NCBI GenBank assembly: GCA_020636835.1
Contig: JACJXC010000005.1
Location: forward strand, 452,252 to 516,251
Origin: Bacteroidales bacterium
Lineage (GTDB): Bacteria > Bacteroidota > Bacteroidia > Bacteroidales > Tenuifilaceae
Direction of reading: 5' to 3'
DNA: 64,000 nucleotides
The notes under the pieces are model-generated. The model was not told the origin of the DNA. It did not search any database and saw only the letters and a list, made by a program, of their open reading frames with translations. The position numbers and the translations under genes were made by a program. Below are positions 6,445 through 14,719 of the stretch, piece by piece (position 1 is the stretch's first letter; every line of letters begins with the position of its first letter).

Positions 6445-8235
6445 CTAGTAACGCTGCCGCTCCTTATAGTGCGTATGCAATAGTTCATGCGATTTATGAC
6501 TATTGGGCTCGTGCAGGAACTCCTGGTATATGGATACGATCTCAGGGTTTTCGTGCGATTTACGGATAGTTTTACCGGCATCCTCGCGGTAAATGGCATC
6601 GGCACGCTTCTGCCGAATCTCTGCACTGGTTGGAATGGGTTGCCCACCACCGCCCAAGCAACCACCAGGGCACGCCATAATCTCAATAAAATGCCAATCG
6701 CCTTTGCCAGCCCTAACCGCATCCATCACCTTTTTGGCATTGGTTAATCCGTGGGCTACCACAGTTTTGAGCACAGCTCCCTCCAAGAATTTCCAATCGC
6801 CTTGGGTTTGCTCAATCTTTATTGAGGCCTCCCGGACACCCTCCATGCCCCGAACCGGGGTAATATTCAGTCCATCAAACGGCACTTCGCGTCCCGTAAC
6901 AACCTCGTAGGCTGTACGCAGTGCGGCCTCCATAACCCCACCCGTTGCCCCAAAAATAACCGCAGCACCAGACGATTCGCCCATGAAGCTATCGTAACGC
7001 GACTCCGGCAGGGCACCAAAATCAATCCCAGCCTGTTTAATCATAACAGCCAACTCGCGGGTTGTAAGCACATAGTCCACATCCTTAAACCCGCTGGAGC
7101 GCATCTCCGGACGATCGGCCTCAAACTTTTTGGCAGTACAGGGCATTATAGATACCGAGACAATTTTCGCCGGATCAACATTGCGCTTCTGCGCATAGTA
7201 TGTTTTAGCCAATGCCCCAAACATTTGCTGTGGCGATTTACAACTCGACACATTGTCGAGGTACTCCGGGTATGTGTGCTCAATAAATTTAATCCAGCCA
7301 GGGGAACAACTTGTGGTCATGGGCAGCTTAACGCTGGAATCTTTATCAACTAGAACCTTCTTTAATCGGCCAAGGAGCTCAAAGCCCTCCTCCATAATGG
7401 TAAGGTCGGCAGTAAAATCGGTATCCAGCACCGAATCGAAACCAAGCCGACGAAGAGCTGAAACCATCTTGCCGGTAACAATTTCGCCGGTGGGTACCCC
7501 TAAATCCTCACCCAAGGCAACCCTAACGGCAGGAGCGGTTTGAACCACCACGTGCTTATCGGGATTATAGATGGCATCCCACACCTCGTCGATGTAGTTG
7601 CGTTCAACCAATGCTCCAGTAGGACAACGATTCACACATTGACCGCAATTGGTACACACCACCTCGAACATAGGGTTCTCGAAAAAGGTAGAAATTTTCA
7701 TCTTATCGCCCTTGTAGGCAACCCCCAGCGCGCTCACATGCTGAAGCTCCTCACAGGTGCGGACGCATCGCTGACAACGGATACACTTACTGTCGTCCTT
7801 AATAATTGAGGGAGAGAACGCATCTATCTGATAGTTTTTTAGCGGTACCAAATCGATAAATGTGGGCTCGGATATTTTGTACTCGGCCGCGAGACTCTGG
7901 AGTTCACAATTCCCATTCTTGTAACAGGTGGTACACTGCGCATTATGCTCCGAAAGGAGTAATTCAATAATGTGCTTCCGAGCTGTACGCACCTTTATGG
8001 TATTGGTCATAATCTCCATACCCTCCGCAACAGGCATTGCGCAGGAAGCCGGAAGAGTGCGCGCCCCCTTCATTTCAACTACGCAAACGCGGCAGTTCCC
8101 AGCCACACAAAGGTCGTCGTGATAACAAAGCGTTGGAATATGGATATTAAGCTGCTTGGCAGCATGCAGAATGGTTGTTCCCTCGTCCACTGTTACAGGG
8201 ATGCCATCTATGATGAGATTTATTTTTTTTGCCAT
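6445..8235 (-). CDS. hydA: NADH-linked [FeFe]-hydrogenase catalytic subunit HydA
   Basis: This 596-residue subunit reduces protons or oxidises H2 at the H-cluster. The order is a [2Fe-2S] domain (C37, C48, C51, C65), a His-Cys [4Fe-4S] site (H97, C101, C104, C110), two ferredoxin clusters (CIRCQRC...C near 151-161 and CTNCGQC...C near 194-204), then the H-cluster domain. Its motifs are L1 TSCSPGW (310-311), L2 MPCTAKKFE (C366) and L3 MACPGGCLGGGGQP (C522, C526). L1 has Ser where most enzymes have the second Cys, a variant known among group A sequences. Also present are ADLTIMEE and GGVMEAA, typical of fermentative and bifurcating enzymes. It lies 20 bases after hydB and ends before a strong terminator. 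Confidence 0.96.
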   Translation of the reverse strand: MAKKINLIIDGIPVTVDEGTTILHAAKQLNIHIPTLCYHDDLCVAGNCRVCVVEMKGARTLPASCAMPVAEGMEIMTNTIKVRTARKHIIELLLSEHNAQCTTCYKNGNCELQSLAAEYKISEPTFIDLVPLKNYQIDAFSPSIIKDDSKCIRCQRCVRTCEELQHVSALGVAYKGDKMKISTFFENPMFEVVCTNCGQCVNRCPTGALVERNYIDEVWDAIYNPDKHVVVQTAPAVRVALGEDLGVPTGEIVTGKMVSALRRLGFDSVLDTDFTADLTIMEEGFELLGRLKKVLVDKDSSVKLPMTTSCSPGWIKFIEHTYPEYLDNVSSCKSPQQMFGALAKTYYAQKRNVDPAKIVSVSIMPCTAKKFEADRPEMRSSGFKDVDYVLTTRELAVMIKQAGIDFGALPESRYDSFMGESSGAAVIFGATGGVMEAALRTAYEVVTGREVPFDGLNITPVRGMEGVREASIKIEQTQGDWKFLEGAVLKTVVAHGLTNAKKVMDAVRAGKGDWHFIEIMACPGGCLGGGGQPIPTSAEIRQKRADAIYREDAGKTIRKSHENPEIVSIYQEFLHEPNSHKSHELLHTHYKERQRY

Positions 8236-8255
8236 TTTACGGGAATTTAAAAAGG

Positions 8256-9419
8256 TTAGTATATCATCTCTTCCTTAAAGTTCTCAACAATGGAGAAGAA
8301 TGAGTTCGCAACACTCTGACCCAATCCGCACTTTGCGGTAATTTTCATGGTTTGGGCAAGTTTTTGCAGTTGATCGAGGTACACCGCATGCCGCTCTCCC
8401 TTCTTAACCGCTTCGATCCCAAGTTTTAACTGCTGACACCCCACCCGACAAGGGGTACACTGGCCGCAGGACTCCTCCTCGAAGAACTCCAAATAATTCT
8501 TAAGCACATTGTACATGGAGCGAGAACTATTGAAAAGCATCATTGAGCCCCCGGTTGGGACACCTTCAAAACCAATAATGGTATCCTTGAACTTTTTGCG
8601 TGGCACACAGAATCCGGAGGCACCGCCAACCTGAACAGCTTTGGTATCGCCATCACCAAATTCCTCCACAAACTGTTCAACGGTCATACCCAGCTCCAAC
8701 TCGTAAATACCGGGCTTGGGGGTATCGCCCGAAATGGAGAACACCTTAGAACCCCGAGAATCGGCAGTCCCCAACTCCTTGAATTTACGCGCACCGTAGC
8801 GGAAAATCATGAAGGAATAGACCAGCGTTTCCACATTATTGATAACGGTGGGTTTTTTCCGGAATCCCGACACTGTGGGATACGGGGGTTTGTTGCGAGG
8901 TTCGCCTCTGTCGCCCTCCATGGACTCGAAAAGGGCGCTTTCCTCGCCGCAGATATAAGCTCCGCTACCCATAACTATCTTAATGGTGAAATTGATACCC
9001 AGGTCATTCAGCGCCGAGTGGAAAACCTTAAGCTGATTCTCCAATTCGGGTAAAAGGAATCGGTACTCGCCTCGTAAATAGAGGAAACCCTCCTTGGCGC
9101 CGATTACCTTGGCGCAAATGGCCATCCCGCCAAACACCTTGAAGGGCACCTTAAACAGAATCTCACGATCCTTAAAAGTCCCCGGCTCCCCCTCGTCGGC
9201 ATTACAAACAATATACTTATCGGCATCGGGCTGTTCGCTGGTAAACTTCCATTTCAGGGCGGTAGGGAAGCCTGCGCCACCGCGGCCCTTAAGACCCGAC
9301 TCGAGAAGTTCGTTAATAATATCATCGTTACTCCGTTGGTACGTTGATTTAAGGACATCTTTAAGGTTACAATCCTCATCAAAGATGAGATCAACGCGAC
9401 GTAAAAAATTATTTGGCAT
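8256..9419 (-). CDS. hydB: NADH-binding flavoprotein subunit HydB, short form
   Basis: This 387-residue NuoF-family protein contains the FMN/NADH core (GRGGAGFPTALKW, CNADEGEPG, CGEESALFESMEG) and the [4Fe-4S] site (ESCGQCTPCRVGC with AKCGLGQS). It lacks the N-terminal thioredoxin-like domain and the C-terminal two-cluster ferredoxin tail seen in the 597-residue HndC at 68-1861. It therefore resembles NuoF or the short HydB of simple NADH-dependent trimeric hydrogenases such as Hyd1ABC of Syntrophomonas. Whether this trimer bifurcates or uses NADH alone cannot be read from sequence. It sits 18 bases after hydC and 20 bases before hydA. Confidence 0.93.
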   Translation of the reverse strand: MPNNFLRRVDLIFDEDCNLKDVLKSTYQRSNDDIINELLESGLKGRGGAGFPTALKWKFTSEQPDADKYIVCNADEGEPGTFKDREILFKVPFKVFGGMAICAKVIGAKEGFLYLRGEYRFLLPELENQLKVFHSALNDLGINFTIKIVMGSGAYICGEESALFESMEGDRGEPRNKPPYPTVSGFRKKPTVINNVETLVYSFMIFRYGARKFKELGTADSRGSKVFSISGDTPKPGIYELELGMTVEQFVEEFGDGDTKAVQVGGASGFCVPRKKFKDTIIGFEGVPTGGSMMLFNSSRSMYNVLKNYLEFFEEESCGQCTPCRVGCQQLKLGIEAVKKGERHAVYLDQLQKLAQTMKITAKCGLGQSVANSFFSIVENFKEEMIY

Positions 9420-9437
9420 GATACACTCTCCTATGCT

Positions 9438-9902
9438 TTACTTATTCATATACTCATTTATAATATCGCGAACCCTCTCGGGGGTGAGCTCGGTGTACAC
9501 CTCGTCGTTCACCAGCATGGCAGGCCCTTTGTGGCACCATCCCAAGCAGTTGGTTTCGAGCAGGGTAAAACGGCGATTCTGGGTAGTTTCGCCGACCTTG
9601 ATCTTGAGCAGATCCTCTATTTCCTGAATAATAAGGCTTTTACCCCGCATAGCGCAGGAAATGGTACGGCAAACACGGATCACAAATTTTCCACGGGGCT
9701 GGGTGTCGAGAAAACTGTAGAAGGTTGCTGTTCCGTACACCTTGGCCGCAGAAATATCGAGCTCACGGGCAATCTCGGTCATTGCCTCGCTGGAAATGTA
9801 ACGCTCTTGCTGTACCACGCCCTGTAGTATGGGGATTAGGCTCTCGCGGGTTCGGCCATGCCGATCGGCAAGTGTTTTGACTAACTCTTTGGTTTCAGCC
9901 AT
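9438..9902 (-). CDS. hydC: NuoE-like [2Fe-2S] subunit HydC/HndA
   Basis: This 154-residue protein matches the NuoE/HydC family. A helical N-terminal half (LIPILQGVVQQERYISSEAM, KVYGTATFYSFL) precedes a thioredoxin-like domain with the [2Fe-2S] ligands C78, C83, C119 and C123 (CRTISC and NCLGWC). It is the first gene of hydCBA, with tandem Rex-like palindromes 27 to 59 bases upstream of its ATG. It is the only NuoE-like subunit seen in the island and could serve both hydrogenases, unless the second set has its own beyond the left edge. Confidence 0.93.
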   Translation of the reverse strand: MAETKELVKTLADRHGRTRESLIPILQGVVQQERYISSEAMTEIARELDISAAKVYGTATFYSFLDTQPRGKFVIRVCRTISCAMRGKSLIIQEIEDLLKIKVGETTQNRRFTLLETNCLGWCHKGPAMLVNDEVYTELTPERVRDIINEYMNK

Positions 9903-9928
9903 AATTGATAAGTTTTAAGGGTAATTAC

Positions 9929-9944
9929 TGTTATTTAAATAACA
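9929..9944. promoter_or_regulatory. Candidate Rex-type operator 1 of hydCBA
   Basis: The sequence TGTTATTTAAATAACA is a fully symmetric 16-bp palindrome 27 bases upstream of the hydC ATG. It is separated by one base from the next copy. Confidence 0.68.
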
Positions 9945-9945
9945 C

Positions 9946-9961
9946 TGTTATATAAATAACA
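9946..9961. promoter_or_regulatory. Candidate Rex-type operator 2 of hydCBA
   Basis: The sequence TGTTATATAAATAACA has perfect arms and is spaced 17 bases centre to centre from operator 1. It would overlap the inferred -7 region of the hydC promoter. Confidence 0.66.
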
Positions 9962-10185
9962 TACGATAAATTTATAACAAACTGATTCACTTGTATAAAT
10001 ATAAAACAATGCCCGGAATAAAAAAGTGATTTTTATCATTTTTTCAAAAAAGAACAGTGAATCGAAATGGACACTGGAGATGCGCCCCCCTAATCGCTGG
10101 AAACTAAAAAGCCATAATGATCTGTAGGCAGACACCCAATTGCCACAGAGCGCGGGAATATTGGGATTTATCAACCCTCGTTAAA

Positions 10186-10223
10186 GCAAAAGGCCTGACT
10201 GTAGTGCTAACAGTCAGGCCTTT
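10186..10223 (-). terminator. Terminator after the S46 peptidase gene
   Basis: A 13-bp perfect stem (10189-10201 with 10211-10223, core AGGCCTGACTG) with a 9-base loop is followed on the minus strand by TTTTGCTTT. It lies 21 bases past the peptidase stop. Confidence 0.85.
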
Positions 10224-10243
10224 AAAATTAAATAATGTGATAA

Positions 10244-12406
10244 TTACCGAACAATACTCATCTCGTTCAACAGATGCCCAGCCCCTGCGAACTTGTCAAT
10301 CACAAATAGCGCGTAGCGAATATCGAGGGCTATGTTACGGCAGTAATTGGGATCGAACATCACATCGCTCATGGTGCTCTCCCAGCATCTATCGAAATTA
10401 ACGCCAATTAAATTGCCATTGGCATCTATTACCGGGCTTCCCGAGTTTCCACCCGTAGTATGATTGGTTCCGATGAATGCCACAGGAACGGTACCATTTA
10501 CAGCATACTGGCCAAAATCCTTCTTCTGGTAAAGATCGATTAACTTAACGGGCGGCACATAATCGGGCACATTAGCCTGAGTTGATTTTTCGATAATCCC
10601 ATCGAGGGTTGTATAGTGGCTGTAAACCACACCGTCCTTGGGTTCAAAACCGCCGACACGCCCGTACGTAAAACGCATGGTAGAGTTAGCATCGGGGAAA
10701 AATCGTTTATCGGCCTGCATTCGCATTAAGCCTCCAACATAGGTTCTGTACAAAATGTTAAGGCTATCGGATATCTGGTAATAGCGCGATTCCACCTTAT
10801 CGATGTACTGATTCTCAAATTGGGCATACACGCCATAAATATTATCGGCCTGGAAGTGTCGAGCGCTGGTGCTATCCAAATCATTAAGTAGGGTAAACAC
10901 CCTTACACTGTCCGCAAAAACCGATTGGCTGTAAAACTCACCGGCAAGCTGCAACCAGTTACCCTGACAGGACTGGTGAAGATTTCCCAGAAACTCGGGT
11001 TGATAGCCTGCAGGAATCTGCTCGTGATAAGCCTTCAGCATCGCAGCAAACACCTCCACATCCACATTTATATTAAAATCTTTGTAAAAACGACGGGCGT
11101 AAGTAACCAATTTATTCTTAGCAATTTCGAATGCCTCATTGTCGCGATTGGGTTTAACGGCCTCGGCTATTACCCTATCGAACCGGGATGCAAAATCGAC
11201 AAGTTCCACCGCATAAACAGCCTCGTTCCGATAGTCAACAATGAGCGACAAAGGGGTTAACTCATTGTATAGGCGCTTGAATGTGGGCATTAAATCGCCG
11301 TACTTATTCTGTAATTCGGGCGATTTACTAGCCCAAGCCGTGAACATATTTTCCAACTCGCGTTTCTTTGCAACAGCATCGAGCCGACGCAAGCCAATGG
11401 TTTCGCCAATCCATTTCTTCCAGGCATTGGCAACGCGCGCATGCTTGCTTGCATACTGAATCCGAATGGTATCATTGGCCTCTGAGTAATGGTTAAAGAT
11501 TGATAAGCGGGTATTCCGCAAATTAATTTTATGTGGGTTACTCTGGTTTATCAGCATCTCCACAGCATGCGAGGTGATAAACTGCTGGGTGCGACCTGGA
11601 AAACCGTAAACCAAGGTAAAATCGTCTTCCTGAATGCCTTTCATCGAAATAGGAAGATGCTTTTTGGGCTTATACGGAACGTTACTGGCAGAATACGGAG
11701 CAGGCTTATTGTCCTTATCGGCGTATATCCTAAACATCGAAAAATCGCCAGTATGTCGGGGCCATACCCAGTTGTCGGTATCGCCCCCAAACTTACCAAT
11801 GGATACAGGGGGAGCACCCACTAAACGGACATCGCTAAACTCCTCGTAAAGGAAAAGGTAATACTCGTTGCCATAGTACATTGGACGAACAACCGCCTTA
11901 TAGCCAACGCCTTCGGCTTCTACCTTTTTTGACAATTCCCGGATGTTGTCCGACAATTTAGACTGGCGATCAGACTCCTTCATTTCTGGGGTAACTCCGG
12001 TAAGCACAAGGGCTGTAACATCCTCCATCCGAACTAGAAACCGAACAGTGAGGCCGGGGTTGGGTAACTCCTCCTGCCGGCTCATAGCCCAAAAACCGTT
12101 GGTAAGGTAATCGTGATCCACCGAGGAATGAGCCTGAATTTGGGAGAAACCGCAATGATGATTGGTAATCAGCAAACCTTCGGCCGATATTAGTTCGGCC
12201 GTGCAACCGCCCCCAAATTGAACTATTGCATCCTTGAGACTGGACTGGTTGACGCTATAGATGTCATCGGCGGTGAGTTTAAAGCCCATCCGTTGCATCT
12301 CTTTAATGTTTTTCCCAACCAGCATGGGCAACCACATCCCCTCGTCGGCGATGCCGTTAAAAACAAAGAGCGCTGACAGAAGGGCTGTTATAATTATTCT
12401 TCTCAT
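10244..12406 (-). CDS. dpp11: S46 dipeptidyl-peptidase, DPP11 type (Asp/Glu-specific)
   Basis: This 720-residue secreted peptidase removes dipeptides from peptide N-termini in the periplasm. A signal peptide covers about residues 1-20. Catalytic motifs are ITNHHCG (H84), the aspartate region GDTDNWVWPRHTGDFS, and GGNSGSPV (S655). R673 in VNFDRCWE occupies the position that is Arg in DPP11 and Gly in DPP7, so acidic P1 specificity is predicted. Total length and the Ser-to-Arg distance equal those of the Porphyromonas gingivalis enzyme. It lies 20 bases after maf and ends at a strong hairpin. Such enzymes feed amino-acid fermenters with acidic dipeptides. Confidence 0.94.
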   Translation of the reverse strand: MRRIIITALLSALFVFNGIADEGMWLPMLVGKNIKEMQRMGFKLTADDIYSVNQSSLKDAIVQFGGGCTAELISAEGLLITNHHCGFSQIQAHSSVDHDYLTNGFWAMSRQEELPNPGLTVRFLVRMEDVTALVLTGVTPEMKESDRQSKLSDNIRELSKKVEAEGVGYKAVVRPMYYGNEYYLFLYEEFSDVRLVGAPPVSIGKFGGDTDNWVWPRHTGDFSMFRIYADKDNKPAPYSASNVPYKPKKHLPISMKGIQEDDFTLVYGFPGRTQQFITSHAVEMLINQSNPHKINLRNTRLSIFNHYSEANDTIRIQYASKHARVANAWKKWIGETIGLRRLDAVAKKRELENMFTAWASKSPELQNKYGDLMPTFKRLYNELTPLSLIVDYRNEAVYAVELVDFASRFDRVIAEAVKPNRDNEAFEIAKNKLVTYARRFYKDFNINVDVEVFAAMLKAYHEQIPAGYQPEFLGNLHQSCQGNWLQLAGEFYSQSVFADSVRVFTLLNDLDSTSARHFQADNIYGVYAQFENQYIDKVESRYYQISDSLNILYRTYVGGLMRMQADKRFFPDANSTMRFTYGRVGGFEPKDGVVYSHYTTLDGIIEKSTQANVPDYVPPVKLIDLYQKKDFGQYAVNGTVPVAFIGTNHTTGGNSGSPVIDANGNLIGVNFDRCWESTMSDVMFDPNYCRNIALDIRYALFVIDKFAGAGHLLNEMSIVR

Positions 12407-12426
12407 GATAAATTAGGTGTTATGAT

Positions 12427-13023
12427 TTAGTGATTTAAGAAATTAACAAGTTCGCTATGCAACTTTTGAACCGGAAGCCCCATCACATTAAAATAAGACC
12501 CCTCGATACGCTCGATGGCTACATATCCAATCCACTCCTGAATACCGTACGCTCCGGCCTTATCGTAGGGCTTGTACTGCTCAACATAGTAATGTATTTC
12601 CTGATCGGTGATGTGTCGAAAAAAAACATCAGTGGTAGCGCTAAAACAGACGGATTTAGAGCATGTTGATAAACACACACCCGTAATAACGGAATGCTTC
12701 CGCCCCGAAAGCTGCTTAAGTATGGTCACCGCATCGGCATAATCCGACGGCTTGCCCAGCACTCTATCGTCGCATACCACGATGGTATCGCAGGTTATAA
12801 GAATCACATCATTACTTAACCTCGATGTGAAAAACGAAGCCTTATGCCTGGCCAGATAGCCGGGAATTTGGGCAATGGGCATATCGGTAGGAAACGATTC
12901 GTCGGTATGACTGGTAGACCACACCTCAAAATCCACATCGAGCCCCTTGAGCAATTGCTGCCTACGGGGCGAATTGGATGCAAGCACCAATTGTTTTCCT
13001 GCTAGTATATTCTGAAGCAACAT
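12427..13023 (-). CDS. maf: Maf-like nucleoside triphosphate pyrophosphatase
   Basis: This 198-residue protein of the Maf/YhdE family hydrolyses non-canonical or selected NTPs (dTTP/UTP and relatives). Motifs are LASNSPRRQQLL near the N-terminus, the central DTIVVCDDRVLGKP and SGRKHSVITGV. The ATG at 13023 is preferred over an in-frame TTG just upstream at 13026. It begins 4 bases after the UbiA stop, so it is probably translated from the same transcript. The neighbourhood of KdsC, UbiA and Maf recurs in Bacteroidota genomes. Confidence 0.92.
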   Translation of the reverse strand: MLLQNILAGKQLVLASNSPRRQQLLKGLDVDFEVWSTSHTDESFPTDMPIAQIPGYLARHKASFFTSRLSNDVILITCDTIVVCDDRVLGKPSDYADAVTILKQLSGRKHSVITGVCLSTCSKSVCFSATTDVFFRHITDQEIHYYVEQYKPYDKAGAYGIQEWIGYVAIERIEGSYFNVMGLPVQKLHSELVNFLNH

Positions 13024-13027
13024 CAAA

Positions 13028-13984
13028 TTAAAGTATCAACCAACGAAAAATAAGGGTATAGAGCAAACCGAAGAGCATTATCAGCTTACACATTCGGCTC
13101 GATTTATGGTAATCGGTTTTACTGTGCGCCAGGAGTAGCATCACGAAAAGGGCAAAAATAGGGATTAAAATAAAAAGTACGAAGTATATAAAGGTATAGT
13201 AGTCGAATTTACCCGAGGGGAGGAATTGCATATAACGGGCAAACAGGAAAATGAGCACAATAAGGGTAGTCATCAATAGCGATGAGGCGATAATTTTTGA
13301 GGCTTGTATGCCGAAATGGACAGGCAGAGTATTCCGGCCATACACAGTATCGCCTTCAAAATCCTCAATATCCTTTATAATTTCGCGCACCAGGGTAAGT
13401 AAAAACGCAAAAAGCGCATAGCCCCCTACCCAGTACACCATTCTATTCAAATTGATGTTAAAAAGAGCGATCATATCCCAGTAAACATCGAAAAGAGGGT
13501 ACTCAAAAATAAGCGGGATTAACGGAACAAGCCCAGTGAGTAGGGCTACAACCAAGTTGCCGATAATTAGTTGGCGCTTGTAGGTTGTGGAGTAGAACCA
13601 AAGAACACCGGCAGCCAGTACAAAGAGCAATGAAAAAATAGGTCGCCCCACCTTAATGGCCACAATCAACCCGAGGGCTATTCCCAGCACACTCATGCCC
13701 ATGTGCATAGCGATGGCCAACCTCCGACTAACCGATTTACCCACCACAACGGTTTGCGGCCTGTTAACCAGATCGGTACGGGTATCGAAATAATCGTTAA
13801 TAACATATCCGGCCGCAGTAATAAGCACAGTGGCCAACACCAACATTACAAACGATAACACCCCCAACTGCAACTCAAAACTGAACCCATGTAAAATTGG
13901 CTGCATGATGAAGTACCGAACAAGAACCATTGTTGCTGCAACTATCAGCAAATTCTTATACCTTACCAATCGAAGTATTTCCAT
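13028..13984 (-). CDS. UbiA-family prenyltransferase (geranylgeranylglycerol-phosphate geranylgeranyltransferase-like)
   Basis: This 318-residue integral membrane protein has about eight or nine hydrophobic segments. It carries both aspartate-rich motifs of UbiA enzymes: NDYFDTRTD (after the second segment) and DIEDFEGD, which bind Mg-diphosphate. It transfers a polyprenyl group to an acceptor. Bacteroidota copies in this gene context are usually named geranylgeranylglycerol-phosphate geranylgeranyltransferase; the true acceptor is unproven, and a menaquinone or other lipid role is possible. It lies 16 bases after the KdsC-type gene. Confidence 0.87.
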   Translation of the reverse strand: MEILRLVRYKNLLIVAATMVLVRYFIMQPILHGFSFELQLGVLSFVMLVLATVLITAAGYVINDYFDTRTDLVNRPQTVVVGKSVSRRLAIAMHMGMSVLGIALGLIVAIKVGRPIFSLLFVLAAGVLWFYSTTYKRQLIIGNLVVALLTGLVPLIPLIFEYPLFDVYWDMIALFNINLNRMVYWVGGYALFAFLLTLVREIIKDIEDFEGDTVYGRNTLPVHFGIQASKIIASSLLMTTLIVLIFLFARYMQFLPSGKFDYYTFIYFVLFILIPIFALFVMLLLAHSKTDYHKSSRMCKLIMLFGLLYTLIFRWLIL

Positions 13985-14000
13985 AACCGTTAGGAATTAA

Positions 14001-14525
14001 CTACTGTAAACCATTTGACGATTCTCCCCACTTTCCGTTTAACCGGAGCACCTGTTCAATAACATCGCGAACGCAACCTTTGCCCCCGGCATAGGCCGAA
14101 ATATATGCCGAGATTTGTTTAATTTCGGGGGCTGCATCGAGCGGACAAGTAGGAATGCCCACCTTCTGAAGCGCCTCGGAATCGGGCAAATCGTCGCCCA
14201 TATACAAAATCTGCGAAAGTTCGATACCGTACTTAAAGCGGAAATCTTCCAAGGCCTCAACCTTATCGGTTACACCTAAATATATATCGGTAACACCAAG
14301 CCCCTTGAATCGCTCCCTAACCGATTCGGACTTTCCACCCGAAATAATGGCCACAGGAAAACCACGCTCAACAGCAACATGCACTGCGTATCCATCGCGG
14401 GTATTCGAAGTTCTAAGCAACTCTCCCGAAGGGTGTAAAAAAACGGTACCATCGGTAAACACCCCATCCACATCGAAAACAAAGGCTTTAACATCGGCGA
14501 GTTGCTCCTTAAAATTCTTCTTCAT
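14001..14525 (-). CDS. kdsC: HAD-family phosphatase, KdsC type
   Basis: This 174-residue C0-type HAD hydrolase matches 3-deoxy-D-manno-octulosonate-8-phosphate phosphatase, which acts in KDO synthesis for lipopolysaccharide. Motif I is FVFDVDGVFTDG, motif II is IISGG, and the late motif is MGDDLPDSEAL followed by GGKGCVRDVIE. These are the standard KdsC signatures, and the length is typical. It heads the KdsC-UbiA-Maf-peptidase string after a 194-base AT-rich gap. Specificity for another sugar acid phosphate is possible but less likely. Confidence 0.88.
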   Translation of the reverse strand: MKKNFKEQLADVKAFVFDVDGVFTDGTVFLHPSGELLRTSNTRDGYAVHVAVERGFPVAIISGGKSESVRERFKGLGVTDIYLGVTDKVEALEDFRFKYGIELSQILYMGDDLPDSEALQKVGIPTCPLDAAPEIKQISAYISAYAGGKGCVRDVIEQVLRLNGKWGESSNGLQ

Positions 14526-14719
14526 CCTATAAATATTTATTTACTAAATAACAATAAATTAACATTTTACGCTTAATACTATTTAAATTTTGCACACCAA
14601 ACTAATCAACAAATAAAAACAAGTGTGTTAAAAAAAATCGTTAACTCTAAAAAAACATTAATGATAACTTGGCAATACCAAAAGGACAAGGTTAGTACCG
14701 AAAAAATGCGAACACATCG

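Larger units (their letters stand above)
9903..10243. other. Control region of hydCBA and 3' flank of the peptidase gene
   Basis: This gap of 341 bases holds two tandem palindromes near hydC, a possible weak promoter on the minus strand (TTTG, 19 bases, TATTTATA, with the -7 overlapped by the second palindrome) and the terminator of the peptidase gene. A degenerate third palindrome (CGATA-N6-TAACA) lies at 9964-9979. No convincing gene was seen. Confidence 0.6.

Noticed and set aside
9935..10174. 79-codon minus-strand frame upstream of hydC
   Set aside because: It overlaps the operators and promoter of hydC, has no recognisable motif and is Phe/Leu-rich low-complexity typical of AT-rich spacer.
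14526..14719. AT-rich gap with GTTAA-type half-sites
   Set aside because: Half-sites are not arranged with the six-base spacer of the hydrogenase palindromes, so no operator is called.
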